A DNA stretch of 48,026 nucleotides from Nitrospirae bacterium GWF2_44_13 (GTDB taxonomy: Bacteria; Nitrospirota; Thermodesulfovibrionia; Thermodesulfovibrionales; UBA1546), in assembly GCA_001805105.1 (NCBI GenBank), contig MHEE01000006.1:1-48026 (forward strand), in the 5' to 3' direction. The stretch's first letter is position 1. Each line of letters opens with the position of its first letter. Under the pieces are notes generated by a model, which saw nothing but the letters and a program-made list of their open reading frames with translations, was not told where the DNA came from and made no database searches. Shown here in pieces: positions 33,686 to 43,229 of the stretch. The translations under genes were made by a program, and so were the position numbers.

Positions 33686-34384
33686 TCACAGGAATGCTCT
33701 AAAGAGAAGAAACGTTACGACTGCTCCCATAAGGCTTCCGAGAAATACCTCCCACCACGTGTGAACCCTTGTTGTAACCCTGCTCTGAGCAATTATTACA
33801 GCAAGGATAAAAGACAGCAGGGAAGCGGTAAAGTTCTCTGCTATGAATGTTACGGCTGCCCATGCCGAGAATGCGAGCGCGGCATGTCCGCTTGGCATAC
33901 CGCCGCGCAGCGGATGCCCCTTACCGAAATACACCTTTGTTATTACAACAAGGATAAGGACTATAATAAATGAGATAATAGCAATCTCTTCTTTTGAGTG
34001 TTTTGCGATGTAGAGCCCCTGATGGAAAATATCACGGACGTAAGGGGATAAGACTATGTAACCGACAACTGCGGCTCCGAATGCAGTTACGAATACCGCG
34101 CCTGCGGCTATGTCTTTTACTATGCGTGCCTTTTCGCTGTGGTTAGGGGATATGATGTCAACTATAGCCTCTATCGCTGTATTAAACATCTCCGAGAGAA
34201 GCACTGCTATCACAGAGAGCGAGATTATCATAAATTCTGTTCGTGAAACGCCAAGGATATAACTTACAAGAAGAACTGTGGCAGCGCTGTAAAAATGATA
34301 CCGCAGATGTCTCTGCGTTCTGGCAGCATGAAGAATCCCTTCTATTGCAAAGTCCGCGCTCTTTAGCCATTTTCTTAGAGGCAT
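33686..34384 (-). CDS. DgkA-PAP2 fusion: prenol/diacylglycerol kinase plus phosphatase
   Basis: 232 residues. Residues 1-115 are a DgkA-type integral membrane kinase (AIEGILHAARTQRHLRYHF, then SEMFNTAIEAIVDIISPNHSEKARIVKDIAAGAV with the metal-binding Glu and Asp). Residues ~125-232 are a PAP2 phosphatase with the motifs KGHPLRG, PSGHAA and SRVTTRVHTWWEVFLGSLMG. Undecaprenol kinase and undecaprenyl-phosphate phosphatase act in opposite directions on the same lipid carrier, so the fusion is noteworthy. Several membrane segments in both halves. Single gene, convergent with pfk. Confidence 0.88.
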   Translation of the reverse strand: MPLRKWLKSADFAIEGILHAARTQRHLRYHFYSAATVLLVSYILGVSRTEFMIISLSVIAVLLSEMFNTAIEAIVDIISPNHSEKARIVKDIAAGAVFVTAFGAAVVGYIVLSPYVRDIFHQGLYIAKHSKEEIAIISFIIVLILVVITKVYFGKGHPLRGGMPSGHAALAFSAWAAVTFIAENFTASLLSFILAVIIAQSRVTTRVHTWWEVFLGSLMGAVVTFLLFRAFL

Positions 34385-34435
34385 ATAATATCTCCGGTTT
34401 TTTATATTCTATAAGATTGTCCAAAATTTTGTTTC

Positions 34436-34465
34436 TTCACAATATTGTCTTCTAAAGTATATAAT
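34436..34465 (+). promoter_or_regulatory. Putative promoter of ribH-nusB
   Basis: TTCACA (34436-34441) and a perfect TATAAT (34460-34465) are 18 bp apart, about 34 bases before the ribH start. No FMN riboswitch is visible. Confidence 0.5.
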
Positions 34466-34498
34466 AGTTGCATCTAATTTAAGCTGATGGGAGGTTTT

Positions 34499-34960
34499 AT
34501 GAAGATATTGGAAGGCGAACTTCAGGCAAAGGGATTAAAGTTTGCGATAATCGTAAGCAGGTTCAATGACTTTATCACGAGCAAACTCCTTGACGGAGCG
34601 AAGGATGCGCTGTTGAGACATGGAGCAAAGGAGGAAGACATAGATATTGCAAGGGTGCCGGGTTCTTTTGAGATTCCTCTGATCGCAAAAAAACTTGCAT
34701 CAAAAGGCACATATAATGCGGTGATATGCCTGGGCACAGTCATCAGGGGCGCAACCCCTCACTTTGAGTATGTTGCGGCTGAAGTGTCAAAGGGCGTTGC
34801 TGCGGCATCGATGGAGACAGGAGTTCCGATTGCATTCGGAGTCATCACTTCCGATACAATCGAACAGGCTGTTGAAAGGGCAGGGACAAAAAGTGGCAAT
34901 AAAGGGTTTGACGCTGCAATAACAGCAATCGAGATGGCACAACTGATGAAAAAAATATGA
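34499..34960 (+). CDS. ribH: 6,7-dimethyl-8-ribityllumazine synthase
   Basis: 153 residues from ATG 34499, which has GGGAGG seven bases upstream; an earlier ATG overlaps that site. Substrate-binding motifs [24 protein letters not shown] (catalytic His) and [13 protein letters not shown] are intact. It is the penultimate step of riboflavin synthesis. It precedes nusB, a conserved pair, although ribD, ribE and ribBA are absent here. Confidence 0.96.
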   Translation: MKILEGELQAKGLKFAIIVSRFNDFITSKLLDGAKDALLRHGAKEEDIDIARVPGSFEIPLIAKKLASKGTYNAVICLGTVIRGATPHFEYVAAEVSKGVAAASMETGVPIAFGVITSDTIEQAVERAGTKSGNKGFDAAITAIEMAQLMKKI

Positions 34961-34965
34961 AACGG

Positions 34966-35000
34966 GATTTCATTCACCTATTCACCTATTCACCGTTTCA
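34966..35000. repeat. Low-complexity word spacer ribH/nusB
   Basis: ATTCACCTATTCACCTATTCACC: three TTCACC words in an 8-bp period. Related words (ATTCACCC, ATTCACCGG) occur in frame inside purL at 38017-38052. Confidence 0.6.
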
Positions 35001-35009
35001 CGTGTTGTA

Positions 35010-35435
35010 ATGAAACGTCGCAAGGCGAGGGAGTATGTTCTTCAGTTTCTATTTCAATCTGATTTCGGGAACCAAAGCGACACAGGCAGAAGCCTTAAGC
35101 AGTTCTGGGCTGACAAAGAAAAAGACGATGAAGTCAAAAAATTTGCAATAGAGATTATCAAAGGCACTCTTTCTTCCCTTGATGAGATAGACTCCGTAAT
35201 AAACAAATCGGCTGAACACTGGGTACTCCAGAGGATGGCTGCTGTTGACAGGAATATATTAAGGTTTGCCGTTTATGAACTCCTGCACCGAAAAGATATT
35301 CCTCCCGCTGTAACAATAAATGAGGCAATAGAGATTGCTAAGAAATATTCCACGCATGAATCAGCTTCATTTATCAACGGCATTCTGGACAAAATCGCCA
35401 AGGGAACAAAATCTCAGCAGAAAAAAGCGCAATGA
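35010..35435 (+). CDS. nusB: Transcription antitermination factor NusB
   Basis: 141 residues, all-helical, with family patterns RRKAREYVLQFLFQSD, HWVLQRMAAVDRNILRFAVYELL and PPAVTINEAIEIAKKYS...FINGILDKI. It forms a complex with NusE (S10) on boxA RNA to promote rRNA transcription. Co-transcribed with ribH. Confidence 0.95.
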   Translation: MKRRKAREYVLQFLFQSDFGNQSDTGRSLKQFWADKEKDDEVKKFAIEIIKGTLSSLDEIDSVINKSAEHWVLQRMAAVDRNILRFAVYELLHRKDIPPAVTINEAIEIAKKYSTHESASFINGILDKIAKGTKSQQKKAQ

Positions 35436-35530
35436 GCCGGAATTATGTTGTTATTAATGATGACAAAATTGAGATTGTAAGGGTAGAATATGGCATTCTT
35501 TCATGTAATTTTTAATAGAAGGAGATAAGT

Positions 35531-36823
35531 ATGATACCGCGTTATACAAGGCCGGTCATGGGAAAACTTTGGGAGCCTGAGAGCAGGTTCCAGAAATGGC
35601 TTGATGTCGAGATTGCTGTTTGCGAGGCATGGGCAGAACTTGCAGAGATTCCTGTTGATGCAGTAGTAAAAATAAAGAAAAAGGCAAGGTTCGACGTAAA
35701 AAGAATTGACGAAATAGAAAGCGTTGTTAAGCACGATGTTATTGCATTCCTCACATCAGTCGCAGAAAATGTAGGCCATGAGTCAAGGTTCATCCACAAA
35801 GGGCTTACATCATCTGATGTTGTTGATACCGCACTTTCCCTTTTGATGAAAGAGGCGGCAGACATTATTCTTAAAGACCTAAAGGAACTGATGTCTGTAC
35901 TTAAAAAACAGGCATACAAATATAAAAACACGCCTGCAATAGGAAGGAGCCACGGAGTCCATGCAGAGCCAATGACCTTCGGGCTTAAATTTGCCCTCTG
36001 GTATGAGGAGACGAAGAGGAATATTGCGAGGATGAAGCGTGCAAAGGATGTTGTGAGCATAGGCAAATTTTCCGGAGCTGTAGGCACATTTTCGAATATA
36101 CCTACAAAGATTGAAGAAAAGGTATGTAAAAAACTCGGCCTAAATCCCGAACCTGTCGCAACTCAGGTTGTTCAGAGAGACAGGCATGCAGAGTACCTCA
36201 CAACACTTTCGCTCATTGTAGGGTCAATAGAAAAAATCTCTGTTGAGATAAGGCATCTCCAGAGGACAGAAGTGCTTGAGGCAGAGGAGCCTTTCACAAA
36301 AGGGCAGAAGGGTTCATCGGCAATGCCCCATAAGAGAAATCCTGTCGGATGCGAGAACCTCTCAGGCCTTGCAAGGCTTGTGCGTTCAAATGCAATGGCA
36401 GGGCTGGAAAACATTGCCTTATGGCATGAGCGCGATATCTCGCATTCATCTGTTGAGCGGGTGATTATTCCAGACAGCACAATACTTGTTGATTATATGC
36501 TTAACAGATTAAAGGGAATCCTTGACGGCCTCCATGTATATCCTGACAGGATGCTTAAAAATATGAACCGCAGTTATGGCCTCTATAATTCACAGAGAGT
36601 TCTCCTTGCATTAACGGGCAGGGGAATGAGCCGTGAGGATGCGTATGAACTTGTCCAGAGGAATGCTATGCAGAGCTGGAAGAAGGGGATTGAGTTCAAA
36701 AAATTATTATTGAAGGATAAAGACGTCAAAAAATACCTCTCTTCAAAAGAAATAAAAAAAATCTTTGACCTTAAATATTACCTCAAGAATGTGGATTATA
36801 TATTCAAGAGGGTGTTTGGATAA
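35531..36823 (+). CDS. purB: Adenylosuccinate lyase
   Basis: 430 residues of the fumarase/aspartase superfamily. The signature loop GSSAMPHKRNP (catalytic Ser262/Ser263) is intact, as are HKGLTSSDVVDTA and SHGVHAEPMTFG. It catalyses two steps of purine synthesis (SAICAR to AICAR and adenylosuccinate to AMP). GAAGGAG precedes the ATG. It belongs functionally with purL and purF downstream. Confidence 0.96.
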   Translation: MIPRYTRPVMGKLWEPESRFQKWLDVEIAVCEAWAELAEIPVDAVVKIKKKARFDVKRIDEIESVVKHDVIAFLTSVAENVGHESRFIHKGLTSSDVVDTALSLLMKEAADIILKDLKELMSVLKKQAYKYKNTPAIGRSHGVHAEPMTFGLKFALWYEETKRNIARMKRAKDVVSIGKFSGAVGTFSNIPTKIEEKVCKKLGLNPEPVATQVVQRDRHAEYLTTLSLIVGSIEKISVEIRHLQRTEVLEAEEPFTKGQKGSSAMPHKRNPVGCENLSGLARLVRSNAMAGLENIALWHERDISHSSVERVIIPDSTILVDYMLNRLKGILDGLHVYPDRMLKNMNRSYGLYNSQRVLLALTGRGMSREDAYELVQRNAMQSWKKGIEFKKLLLKDKDVKKYLSSKEIKKIFDLKYYLKNVDYIFKRVFG

Positions 36824-36902
36824 TCTCCATTCCCTCAATATTCTCAGATTCGAGCCGTAAGGCGCTGCGAGACGTGCGGAAGGTTCAGAGTAGTAGAACA
36901 GT

Positions 36903-37097
36903 TTAAGCAAGTATCGTTTTTACACGGCCTATTTCTCCGCTTTCAAGGCGAACTTTGATTCCATGCGGATGTGCGGGTGAATTAGTTAAAATATCCCTTA
37001 CAATTCCTTCGGTGAGTTTCCCTGTCTGCTGGTCTTTTTTCAGCACGATTGAAACACGTAATCCACGTTTTATATCTGCGCGTCTGGTCCCATCCAT
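36903..37097 (-). CDS. YwbE family protein
   Basis: 64 residues beginning MDGTRRADIKRGLRVSIVLKKDQ with TGKLTEGIVRDILTNSPAHPHGIKVRLESG, the full pattern of the YwbE family (small beta-barrel of unknown role). No partner gene. Confidence 0.88.
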   Translation of the reverse strand: MDGTRRADIKRGLRVSIVLKKDQQTGKLTEGIVRDILTNSPAHPHGIKVRLESGEIGRVKTILA

Positions 37098-37156
37098 AAA
37101 GTGCTCTCCCGTAAGTTATTCTTTGACCGCATAATCTTGCTTAATTCTTATGGGCC

Positions 37157-37360
37157 TTATCTTCTTTTTTTATCTGATGTATCTTTCCGTGCGGTGCAGG
37201 TGATGATGAAATTTTCAGGCTCCAGATCGGGATTTTTCTCAAGCTCCTCAACAAAGATATTGATCGCCTTTCGCATGAAGGCTGAGAAGTTTATGCCCCT
37301 TGGCAATGTGTGGATCCTCTGACGCGTGTCTTCGTCTATTGATACTGTGTGCTTTGCCAT
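37157..37360 (-). CDS. Small ribbon-helix-helix-like protein
   Basis: 67 residues from ATG 37360 (AAGGAG five bases upstream). MAKHTVSIDEDTRQRIHTLPRG and INFSAFMRKAINIFVEEL fit a short strand plus two helices like antitoxin repressors, then a basic tail (KDTSDKKRR). No toxin gene adjoins. The following 263 bp up to purL hold no gene that I can see. Confidence 0.5.
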   Translation of the reverse strand: MAKHTVSIDEDTRQRIHTLPRGINFSAFMRKAINIFVEELEKNPDLEPENFIITCTARKDTSDKKRR

Positions 37361-37629
37361 AATCACTCCTTTTTCAATGAATGCCGTGAATGTTTAAAGA
37401 CGGCAGAGGCGTTGATAAGGCTGCCGGAGAAATAATCATATTTTCAGAAATCCTCAAATTTTTTCTTATCTTATCCCGTCCTGCTCAAAAAAGGCAAGAC
37501 CGAATGCAATAGTGTTCAAAGCGTCAAAGTGTCTCGCCTCAAGCGAGTCGCAGGGGAGACAGAGCAGCAAAGTCTCAGAGTTTGAAAAGCAGCCAAAAAG
37601 CTTTTTATCCCATGTTATAATTCAATGCT

Positions 37630-40600
37630 ATGGGGTTGTTGCATTTCTACCGAAAACCGGCGCTTTCTGAGACAAAGAAGAAGAGCCTTCTTCCGATTGT
37701 CAGACAAGGCGTCTCGCCCGATATTAATGATATAGAGACAGAGCACTGCTTCAATATTGAAGCAACTGCTCCGCTTACTACCGAAGAACTGAATATCCTC
37801 AGATGGCTTCTGGCAGAGACCTTCGAGCCTGAGAATTTTTCTGAAAGAAGCTTCTTAGCTTACAACTCTCAGCTATCAGCTTCTGTTCTTGAGGCTGGCC
37901 CCCGCATGAACTTCACAACAGCATGGTCAACAAATGCGGTATCTGTATGCCATGCCTGCGGATTAAAAAAGATTAGGAGGATAGAACGTTCCAGAAGATA
38001 TAGGTTAGTTGGATCTATTCACCCATTTACCGATTCATCCATTCACCGGTTCCTTGCGCTTGTTCACGACCGTATGACCGAGTGTCCGTATCCTGAAACT
38101 CTGGAGACGTTTGAGACAGGGATTAAGCCTGAGCCTGCTTATACAGTGCCATTAATTGAAGAAGGGCCTTCAGCATTGAAAAAAATTAACACAGAGATGG
38201 GCCTCGGGCTTGATGACTGGGACATAGAATATTACTACAGCCTATTTGTAAAAGACCTTAAACGCAATCCGACAAATGTTGAATGCTTTGATTTAAGCCA
38301 GTCAAACAGCGAACATTCGCGGCACTGGTTTTTCAGGGGGCAATTAATCGTAGACGGGAAAGAGATTTCTGAAAACCTGATGCAGATTATAAAACAGCCG
38401 TTAAAGGCAAATCCCAATAACAGCGTGATTGCATTCAAGGACAATTCAAGCGGCATTAAGGGATATAAGATTAAAACGATTATCCCTGAGAATGTCGGAA
38501 GGCATTCAAGATTCAAAGAGGCAGCCCTCAAATATCATTTAATCCTGACAGCAGAAACGCATAACTTTCCAAGCGGAGTTGCGCCATTCCCCGGCGCTGA
38601 GACTGGAACAGGCGGAAGGATAAGAGATGTTCAGGCAACAGGAAGAGGCGCCCATGTTATGGCAGGCACTGCTGCGTACTGTGTTGGAAATCTCAGAATT
38701 CCGGGATATAAACTCCCATGGGAAGATGAATCATTTGAGTATCCCAATAACCTTGCATCGCCTTTGCAGATAGAGATTGAGGCGAGCAACGGCGCATCTG
38801 ATTACGGCAACAAATTCGGCGAGCCGGTAATTCAGGGCTTTACGCGGTCATTCGGAATGAGGCTTGCTGACGGCGAAAGAAGGGAATGGATTAAGCCCAT
38901 AATGTTCACTGCCGGAATCGGCCAGATGGATGCAAGGCATATAGAAAAAGGCCAGCCTGAAAAAGGGATGCTTGTTACAAAGATAGGAGGCCCTGCATAC
39001 AGGATTGGAATGGGAGGCGGCGCTGCCTCAAGCATGATTCAGGGAGAAAACATTGCAGAGCTTGACTTCAATGCTGTCCAGCGCGGGGATGCGGAGATGG
39101 AGCAAAAACTTAACAGGGTAATCAGGGCCTGCGTTGAGCTTGGCAGTGATAATCCGATAATAAGCATCCATGACCAGGGAGCAGGCGGAAACTGCAATGT
39201 CGTAAAAGAGATAATCTATCCTGCGGGCGCAAAGATTGAGATACGAAAGATTCAGATTGGAGACAACACGCTCTCCGTGCTTGAGATATGGGGCGCGGAA
39301 TATCAGGAGCAGAATGCGCTTCTTATAAAACCTGATAAGGCAAATATATTTGAAGAACTTTGCAGAAGAGAAAAAGTCCCGTTCTCATTTATAGGACAGA
39401 TTACAGGCGACGGATACATTGTGCTTCATGATGAAAATGACGGAAGCGCGCCTGTAAATCTTGACCTTGAAAAAATACTCGGCGACATGCCTCAGAAGAC
39501 ATTCAAACTTGAAAGGGTTCAGCCGAAACTTGAACCTCTTAAACTTCCCGAGGACATTACTGTAAGGGATGCTCTGGACAGGGTTTTGAGGCTTGTCTCT
39601 GTCGGCTCAAAGAGATTCCTTACAAACAAGGTTGACAGAAGCGTTACAGGCCTCATTGCAAGGCAGCAGTGCGCGGGGCCATTGCATCTTACCGTATCTG
39701 ATGTTGCTGTTATTGCCCAAAGTCATTTCGGACTGACAGGCGCAGCGATTTCCATAGGCGAGCAGCCGATAAAGACGCTCATCAATCCATCTGCTACTGC
39801 TCGGCTTTCTGTCGGAGAGGCATTAACAAATATTGTATGGGCAAAGATAAGCAAACTTGAAGATATAAAATGCTCCGGCAACTGGATGTGGGCTGCAAAA
39901 CTTCCCGGCGAAGGCGCAAGACTCTATGATGCGGCAGTTGCATTAAGAGACTTAATGCTTGAACTTGGCATTGCAATTGACGGCGGAAAAGACAGCCTTT
40001 CAATGGCAGCAATAATCCCCAAGTCTTCAGGAGGGGGGTCTCATAGGGGGGACAGTAGTCCCACTTGCGACCTGACAGTGAAATCTCCGGGCACACTCGT
40101 AATCTCTGCTTATGCAACATGCCCTGATATTACAAAGGTAGTAACACCTGATATAAAGAAACCCGGAAAGAGCAGGCTTTTATTTATTGATCTCGGGAAT
40201 AGCAAAAACAGGCTCGGCGGAACAGCATTAGCACAGGTTTATAACCAGATTGGCAATGAATCGCCTGATGTTGATGACCCGAAATTATTGAAGAAAGCAT
40301 TCAACGCTGTACAGAAACTTATATCCGATAATTTAATCATAGCAGGGCATGACAGAAGCGACGGAGGATTAATCACGACACTCCTTGAGATGGCATTTGC
40401 AGGTAATTGCGGAGTGGAAGTAGAGATGCAGGATGCAGGATGCAGGATGCAGGATGAAATAATGTCGAGACTGTTCTCCGAAGAACTTGGGCTTGTGGTT
40501 GAATATCTTCCGAAGAATGAAAAGAAGATATTGGCGGAACTGAAGAATCAGAAAGTCCCGTGCCATGTAGTTGGCAGAACAACTGTTAATAAGAAAATTA

Positions 40601-41610
40601 AAGTTAAATCTAACGGCAAGCTGATTTTAAATGAAGACATGCGTGTACTCAGAGGCATCTGGGAGGAGACGAGTTATCAATTGGAAAGGCTTCAGATGAA
40701 TCCTGACTGTGCAGATGAGGAAAAGAAGAATATCTATGCAAGACGCAGCCCTCAATTCAAGATTACATTCAAGCCTGACATCACTTCCTCTGCAATTATC
40801 AAGAGGAAAAACAAGCCTTCGGTTGCAATAGTCCGTGAAGAAGGAAGCAACAGTGACAGGGAGATGACATCAGCTTTCTATCAGGCGGGGTTTGATGTGT
40901 GGGATACCACAATGACTGATTTCTTTGAAGGCAAGGTAAGCCTTGATAATTTCAAAGGCATGGCATTTGTAGGCGGATTCAGTTATGCGGATGTGCTTGA
41001 TTCAGCAAAGGGATGGGCAGGTGTTATAAAGTTCAATAAAGAGATTTATGAACAGTTTCAGAAATTTTACAACAGGCCTGACACATTCAGCCTTAGCGTA
41101 TGTAACGGATGTCAGCTTGCGGCATTGCTTGGATGGATTCCGTGGCAGGGGATTGAAGACAAATACCAGCCGAGGTTTATTCATAATGTCTCGGGAAGGT
41201 TTGAGTCAAGATTTTCTACAGTGAAGATATTCCCAAGCCCTTCAATTATGCTTAAGGGAATGGAAGGCTCTACTCTCGGAATCTGGGTTGCGCATGGTGA
41301 GGGGAGGGCTTATTTCCCGAAAGAAGACATTCTCAATAAAATAGGAAAAGACTCCCTTGCGCCTGTGCGCTATGTTGATGATAAGGGGAAAATCACGGAG
41401 AGTTACCCCTTCAATCCGAACGGCTCCGTAAACGGAATCGCTGCTTTATGCTCGCCTGACGGAAGGCACCTTGCAATCATGCCTCATCCTGAAAGGACCT
41501 TCCAAAAATGGAACTGGGCGTGGATGCCGGAAGAGTGGAAGAAAAACCTCAAGGCATCGCCGTGGCTAAGGCTTTTCCAAAATGCAAGGAAATGGTGCGA
41601 GGAGGAATAG
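37630..41610 (+). CDS. purL: Phosphoribosylformylglycinamidine synthase (large single-chain)
   Basis: 1326 residues: the large form with synthetase and PurQ-like glutaminase fused. The linker and N-domain are followed by the FGAM core (HNFPSGVAPFPGAETGTGGRIRD, GDAEMEQKLNRVIRACVELG, DQGAGGNCNVVKEIIYPAG). The C-terminal class I glutamine amidotransferase has nucleophile VCNGCQ and the PHPERTFQ His/Glu pair. Three low-complexity stretches are read in frame: 38017-38052, 40022-40060 and the 7-bp tandem repeat at 40426-40453. ATG 37630 lacks a ribosome binding site and lies only 8 bp after a TATAAT, so the transcript may be leaderless or the true start may lie a few codons in. Confidence 0.95.
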   Translation: MGLLHFYRKPALSETKKKSLLPIVRQGVSPDINDIETEHCFNIEATAPLTTEELNILRWLLAETFEPENFSERSFLAYNSQLSASVLEAGPRMNFTTAWSTNAVSVCHACGLKKIRRIERSRRYRLVGSIHPFTDSSIHRFLALVHDRMTECPYPETLETFETGIKPEPAYTVPLIEEGPSALKKINTEMGLGLDDWDIEYYYSLFVKDLKRNPTNVECFDLSQSNSEHSRHWFFRGQLIVDGKEISENLMQIIKQPLKANPNNSVIAFKDNSSGIKGYKIKTIIPENVGRHSRFKEAALKYHLILTAETHNFPSGVAPFPGAETGTGGRIRDVQATGRGAHVMAGTAAYCVGNLRIPGYKLPWEDESFEYPNNLASPLQIEIEASNGASDYGNKFGEPVIQGFTRSFGMRLADGERREWIKPIMFTAGIGQMDARHIEKGQPEKGMLVTKIGGPAYRIGMGGGAASSMIQGENIAELDFNAVQRGDAEMEQKLNRVIRACVELGSDNPIISIHDQGAGGNCNVVKEIIYPAGAKIEIRKIQIGDNTLSVLEIWGAEYQEQNALLIKPDKANIFEELCRREKVPFSFIGQITGDGYIVLHDENDGSAPVNLDLEKILGDMPQKTFKLERVQPKLEPLKLPEDITVRDALDRVLRLVSVGSKRFLTNKVDRSVTGLIARQQCAGPLHLTVSDVAVIAQSHFGLTGAAISIGEQPIKTLINPSATARLSVGEALTNIVWAKISKLEDIKCSGNWMWAAKLPGEGARLYDAAVALRDLMLELGIAIDGGKDSLSMAAIIPKSSGGGSHRGDSSPTCDLTVKSPGTLVISAYATCPDITKVVTPDIKKPGKSRLLFIDLGNSKNRLGGTALAQVYNQIGNESPDVDDPKLLKKAFNAVQKLISDNLIIAGHDRSDGGLITTLLEMAFAGNCGVEVEMQDAGCRMQDEIMSRLFSEELGLVVEYLPKNEKKILAELKNQKVPCHVVGRTTVNKKIKVKSNGKLILNEDMRVLRGIWEETSYQLERLQMNPDCADEEKKNIYARRSPQFKITFKPDITSSAIIKRKNKPSVAIVREEGSNSDREMTSAFYQAGFDVWDTTMTDFFEGKVSLDNFKGMAFVGGFSYADVLDSAKGWAGVIKFNKEIYEQFQKFYNRPDTFSLSVCNGCQLAALLGWIPWQGIEDKYQPRFIHNVSGRFESRFSTVKIFPSPSIMLKGMEGSTLGIWVAHGEGRAYFPKEDILNKIGKDSLAPVRYVDDKGKITESYPFNPNGSVNGIAALCSPDGRHLAIMPHPERTFQKWNWAWMPEEWKKNLKASPWLRLFQNARKWCEEE
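40426..40453. repeat. 7-bp tandem repeat (4 x ATGCAGG) inside purL
   Basis: Four perfect ATGCAGG units run from 40426 to 40453 and code MQDAGCRMQD in frame between conserved parts of the synthetase domain. The unit is 7 bp, so a gain or loss of one copy would shift the frame of this essential-pathway enzyme. Confidence 0.9.
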
Positions 41611-41611
41611 A

Positions 41612-43015
41612 TTATTTAAGAAAAAGCTCCATCTGAGCAAGGTGCTCGCCCGGAAAGCTTATCGGATAATTGTCATCAAAACAAGCTGTGCAGAAGTTAT
41701 GTGATTCAGGGACAATGTTTTTCAGTCCTTCAAGGCTCAGATAGGCAAGCGTGTCGGCAGTTATGAATTTTCTTATCTCTTCAACGCTATGTGAAGATGC
41801 GATAAGCTCCTGCCTTGTAGGAGTGTCAATGCCGTAAAAACACGGCCCTATTGTCGGCGGAGAGCTTATCCTCATATGAACTTCTTTTGCGCCGCCCCCC
41901 TCTCTAAGCATCTTCACGATCTTTTTGCTTGTTGTTCCTCTGACAATAGAGTCGTCTACCACCAGCACCCTTTTGCCTTCAAGAAGTTTTCTTACGGGAT
42001 TAAGTTTTATTTTTACGCCGAAATGCCTTATGTTCTGTTTCGGCTCTATGAAGGTCCTGCCGATGTAATGGTTTCTTATGAGGCCGAAATCAAATGGAAG
42101 TTTGCTTTCTTCTGCAAATCCTATTGCGGCAGGCACGCCTGAATCAGGCACTGCGATCACAAGGTCGGCGTCAACGCCTGATTCCCTTGCAAGCTGGGCT
42201 CCGAATTTCTTTCTCATCTCATTAACATTTTTCTCGCCGAAGATATAGCTGTCAGGGCGCGAAAAATATATAAATTCAAATATGCAGGACGCCTGTCTCG
42301 GAGCAACCAGCGGTTTCATTGACCGTAAGCCGTTCTCATTGATGATAAGGAGTTCTCCGGGCTCTACATCGCGGATATATGTTGCGCCGATAAGATCAAG
42401 AGCGCATGTCTCTGATGCTACGACGTATGCGCCGTCAACCTGTCCGAGGCTCAGGGGCCTAACACCATACGGGTCTCTTACGGCAATGAGTTCTCTTTCC
42501 CTCAGTATCAGAAGGCTGAATGCGCCGCTGACCTGCCTTAACGCCTGAATTACCTTATCGTAAAAATCGCCGGTCTTTGAATGCGCTATGAGGTGCACTA
42601 TAACTTCGCTGTCGGATGTTGACTGGAATATTGCGCCTTCTTTTTCAAGTTCTTCCCGTATCTCTCCGGCATTCACAAGATTGCCGTTATGGGCTATGGC
42701 CAATGGCCCCAAGGCAAAATTTACCAGTATCGGCTGGACGTTTTTAAGGGCGCTGCTTCCTGCCGTTGAATAGCGGTTATGGCCTATCGCAATATGGCCG
42801 GGGAGTTTTTTCAGGCGCTTTTCGCTGAATATGTCTGCGACAAGCCCCATTGATTTCTCAAGATGAAGATGCCTGCCGTCAGATGAACAAATGCCTGCGC
42901 CTTCCTGCCCCCTGTGCTGGAGCGCGTATAAGCCGAGATATGCGAGGTTGGATGCCTCGGGATGCCCGTAAACCCCGAAGACTCCGCATTCCTCATGGAT
43001 ATCGTGGAACAACAT
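41612..43015 (-). CDS. purF: Amidophosphoribosyltransferase, Fe-S type
   Basis: 467 residues. Cys10 ([11 protein letters not shown]) becomes the N-terminal nucleophile after removal of a 9-residue propeptide. The PRPP loop is [13 protein letters not shown]. Cysteines in SCIFEF, GPCFYG and FCTACF match the [4Fe-4S] ligands of the Bacillus-type enzyme, which is oxygen-sensitive. It catalyses the first committed step of purine synthesis. Convergent with purL with one base between them, so no terminator fits between the two. Confidence 0.96.
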   Translation of the reverse strand: MLFHDIHEECGVFGVYGHPEASNLAYLGLYALQHRGQEGAGICSSDGRHLHLEKSMGLVADIFSEKRLKKLPGHIAIGHNRYSTAGSSALKNVQPILVNFALGPLAIAHNGNLVNAGEIREELEKEGAIFQSTSDSEVIVHLIAHSKTGDFYDKVIQALRQVSGAFSLLILRERELIAVRDPYGVRPLSLGQVDGAYVVASETCALDLIGATYIRDVEPGELLIINENGLRSMKPLVAPRQASCIFEFIYFSRPDSYIFGEKNVNEMRKKFGAQLARESGVDADLVIAVPDSGVPAAIGFAEESKLPFDFGLIRNHYIGRTFIEPKQNIRHFGVKIKLNPVRKLLEGKRVLVVDDSIVRGTTSKKIVKMLREGGGAKEVHMRISSPPTIGPCFYGIDTPTRQELIASSHSVEEIRKFITADTLAYLSLEGLKNIVPESHNFCTACFDDNYPISFPGEHLAQMELFLK

Positions 43016-43119
43016 TTTTTATTTTAACATATATTTTAAGATGCTGATGAGTTTTCTATGCCTGAGCCGTGTCATGGCTGAAACAGAATTTTGCAAAACT
43101 TGCTAAACAGCGATAGAGT

Positions 43120-43215
43120 TTGCTCAAAGCATTTTATTCTTCGTGCTGACCATTTTGACAGTCACATTTACAGGCGTGATAGGGCTTTATCCAAACCTGA
43201 TACCTTGGTTTAACA
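43120..43215 (+). pseudogene. Possible cydB (cytochrome bd subunit II) relic
   Basis: Plus-strand reading gives FAQSILFFVLTILTVTFTG and then VIGLYPNLIPWF: a membrane helix followed by a GLYPNLIP motif reminiscent of the last segment of CydB. There is no start and the frame is short. Could be chance. The rest of 43016-43229 shows nothing. Confidence 0.25.
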
Positions 43216-43229
43216 ACAGGGCGTTTATT

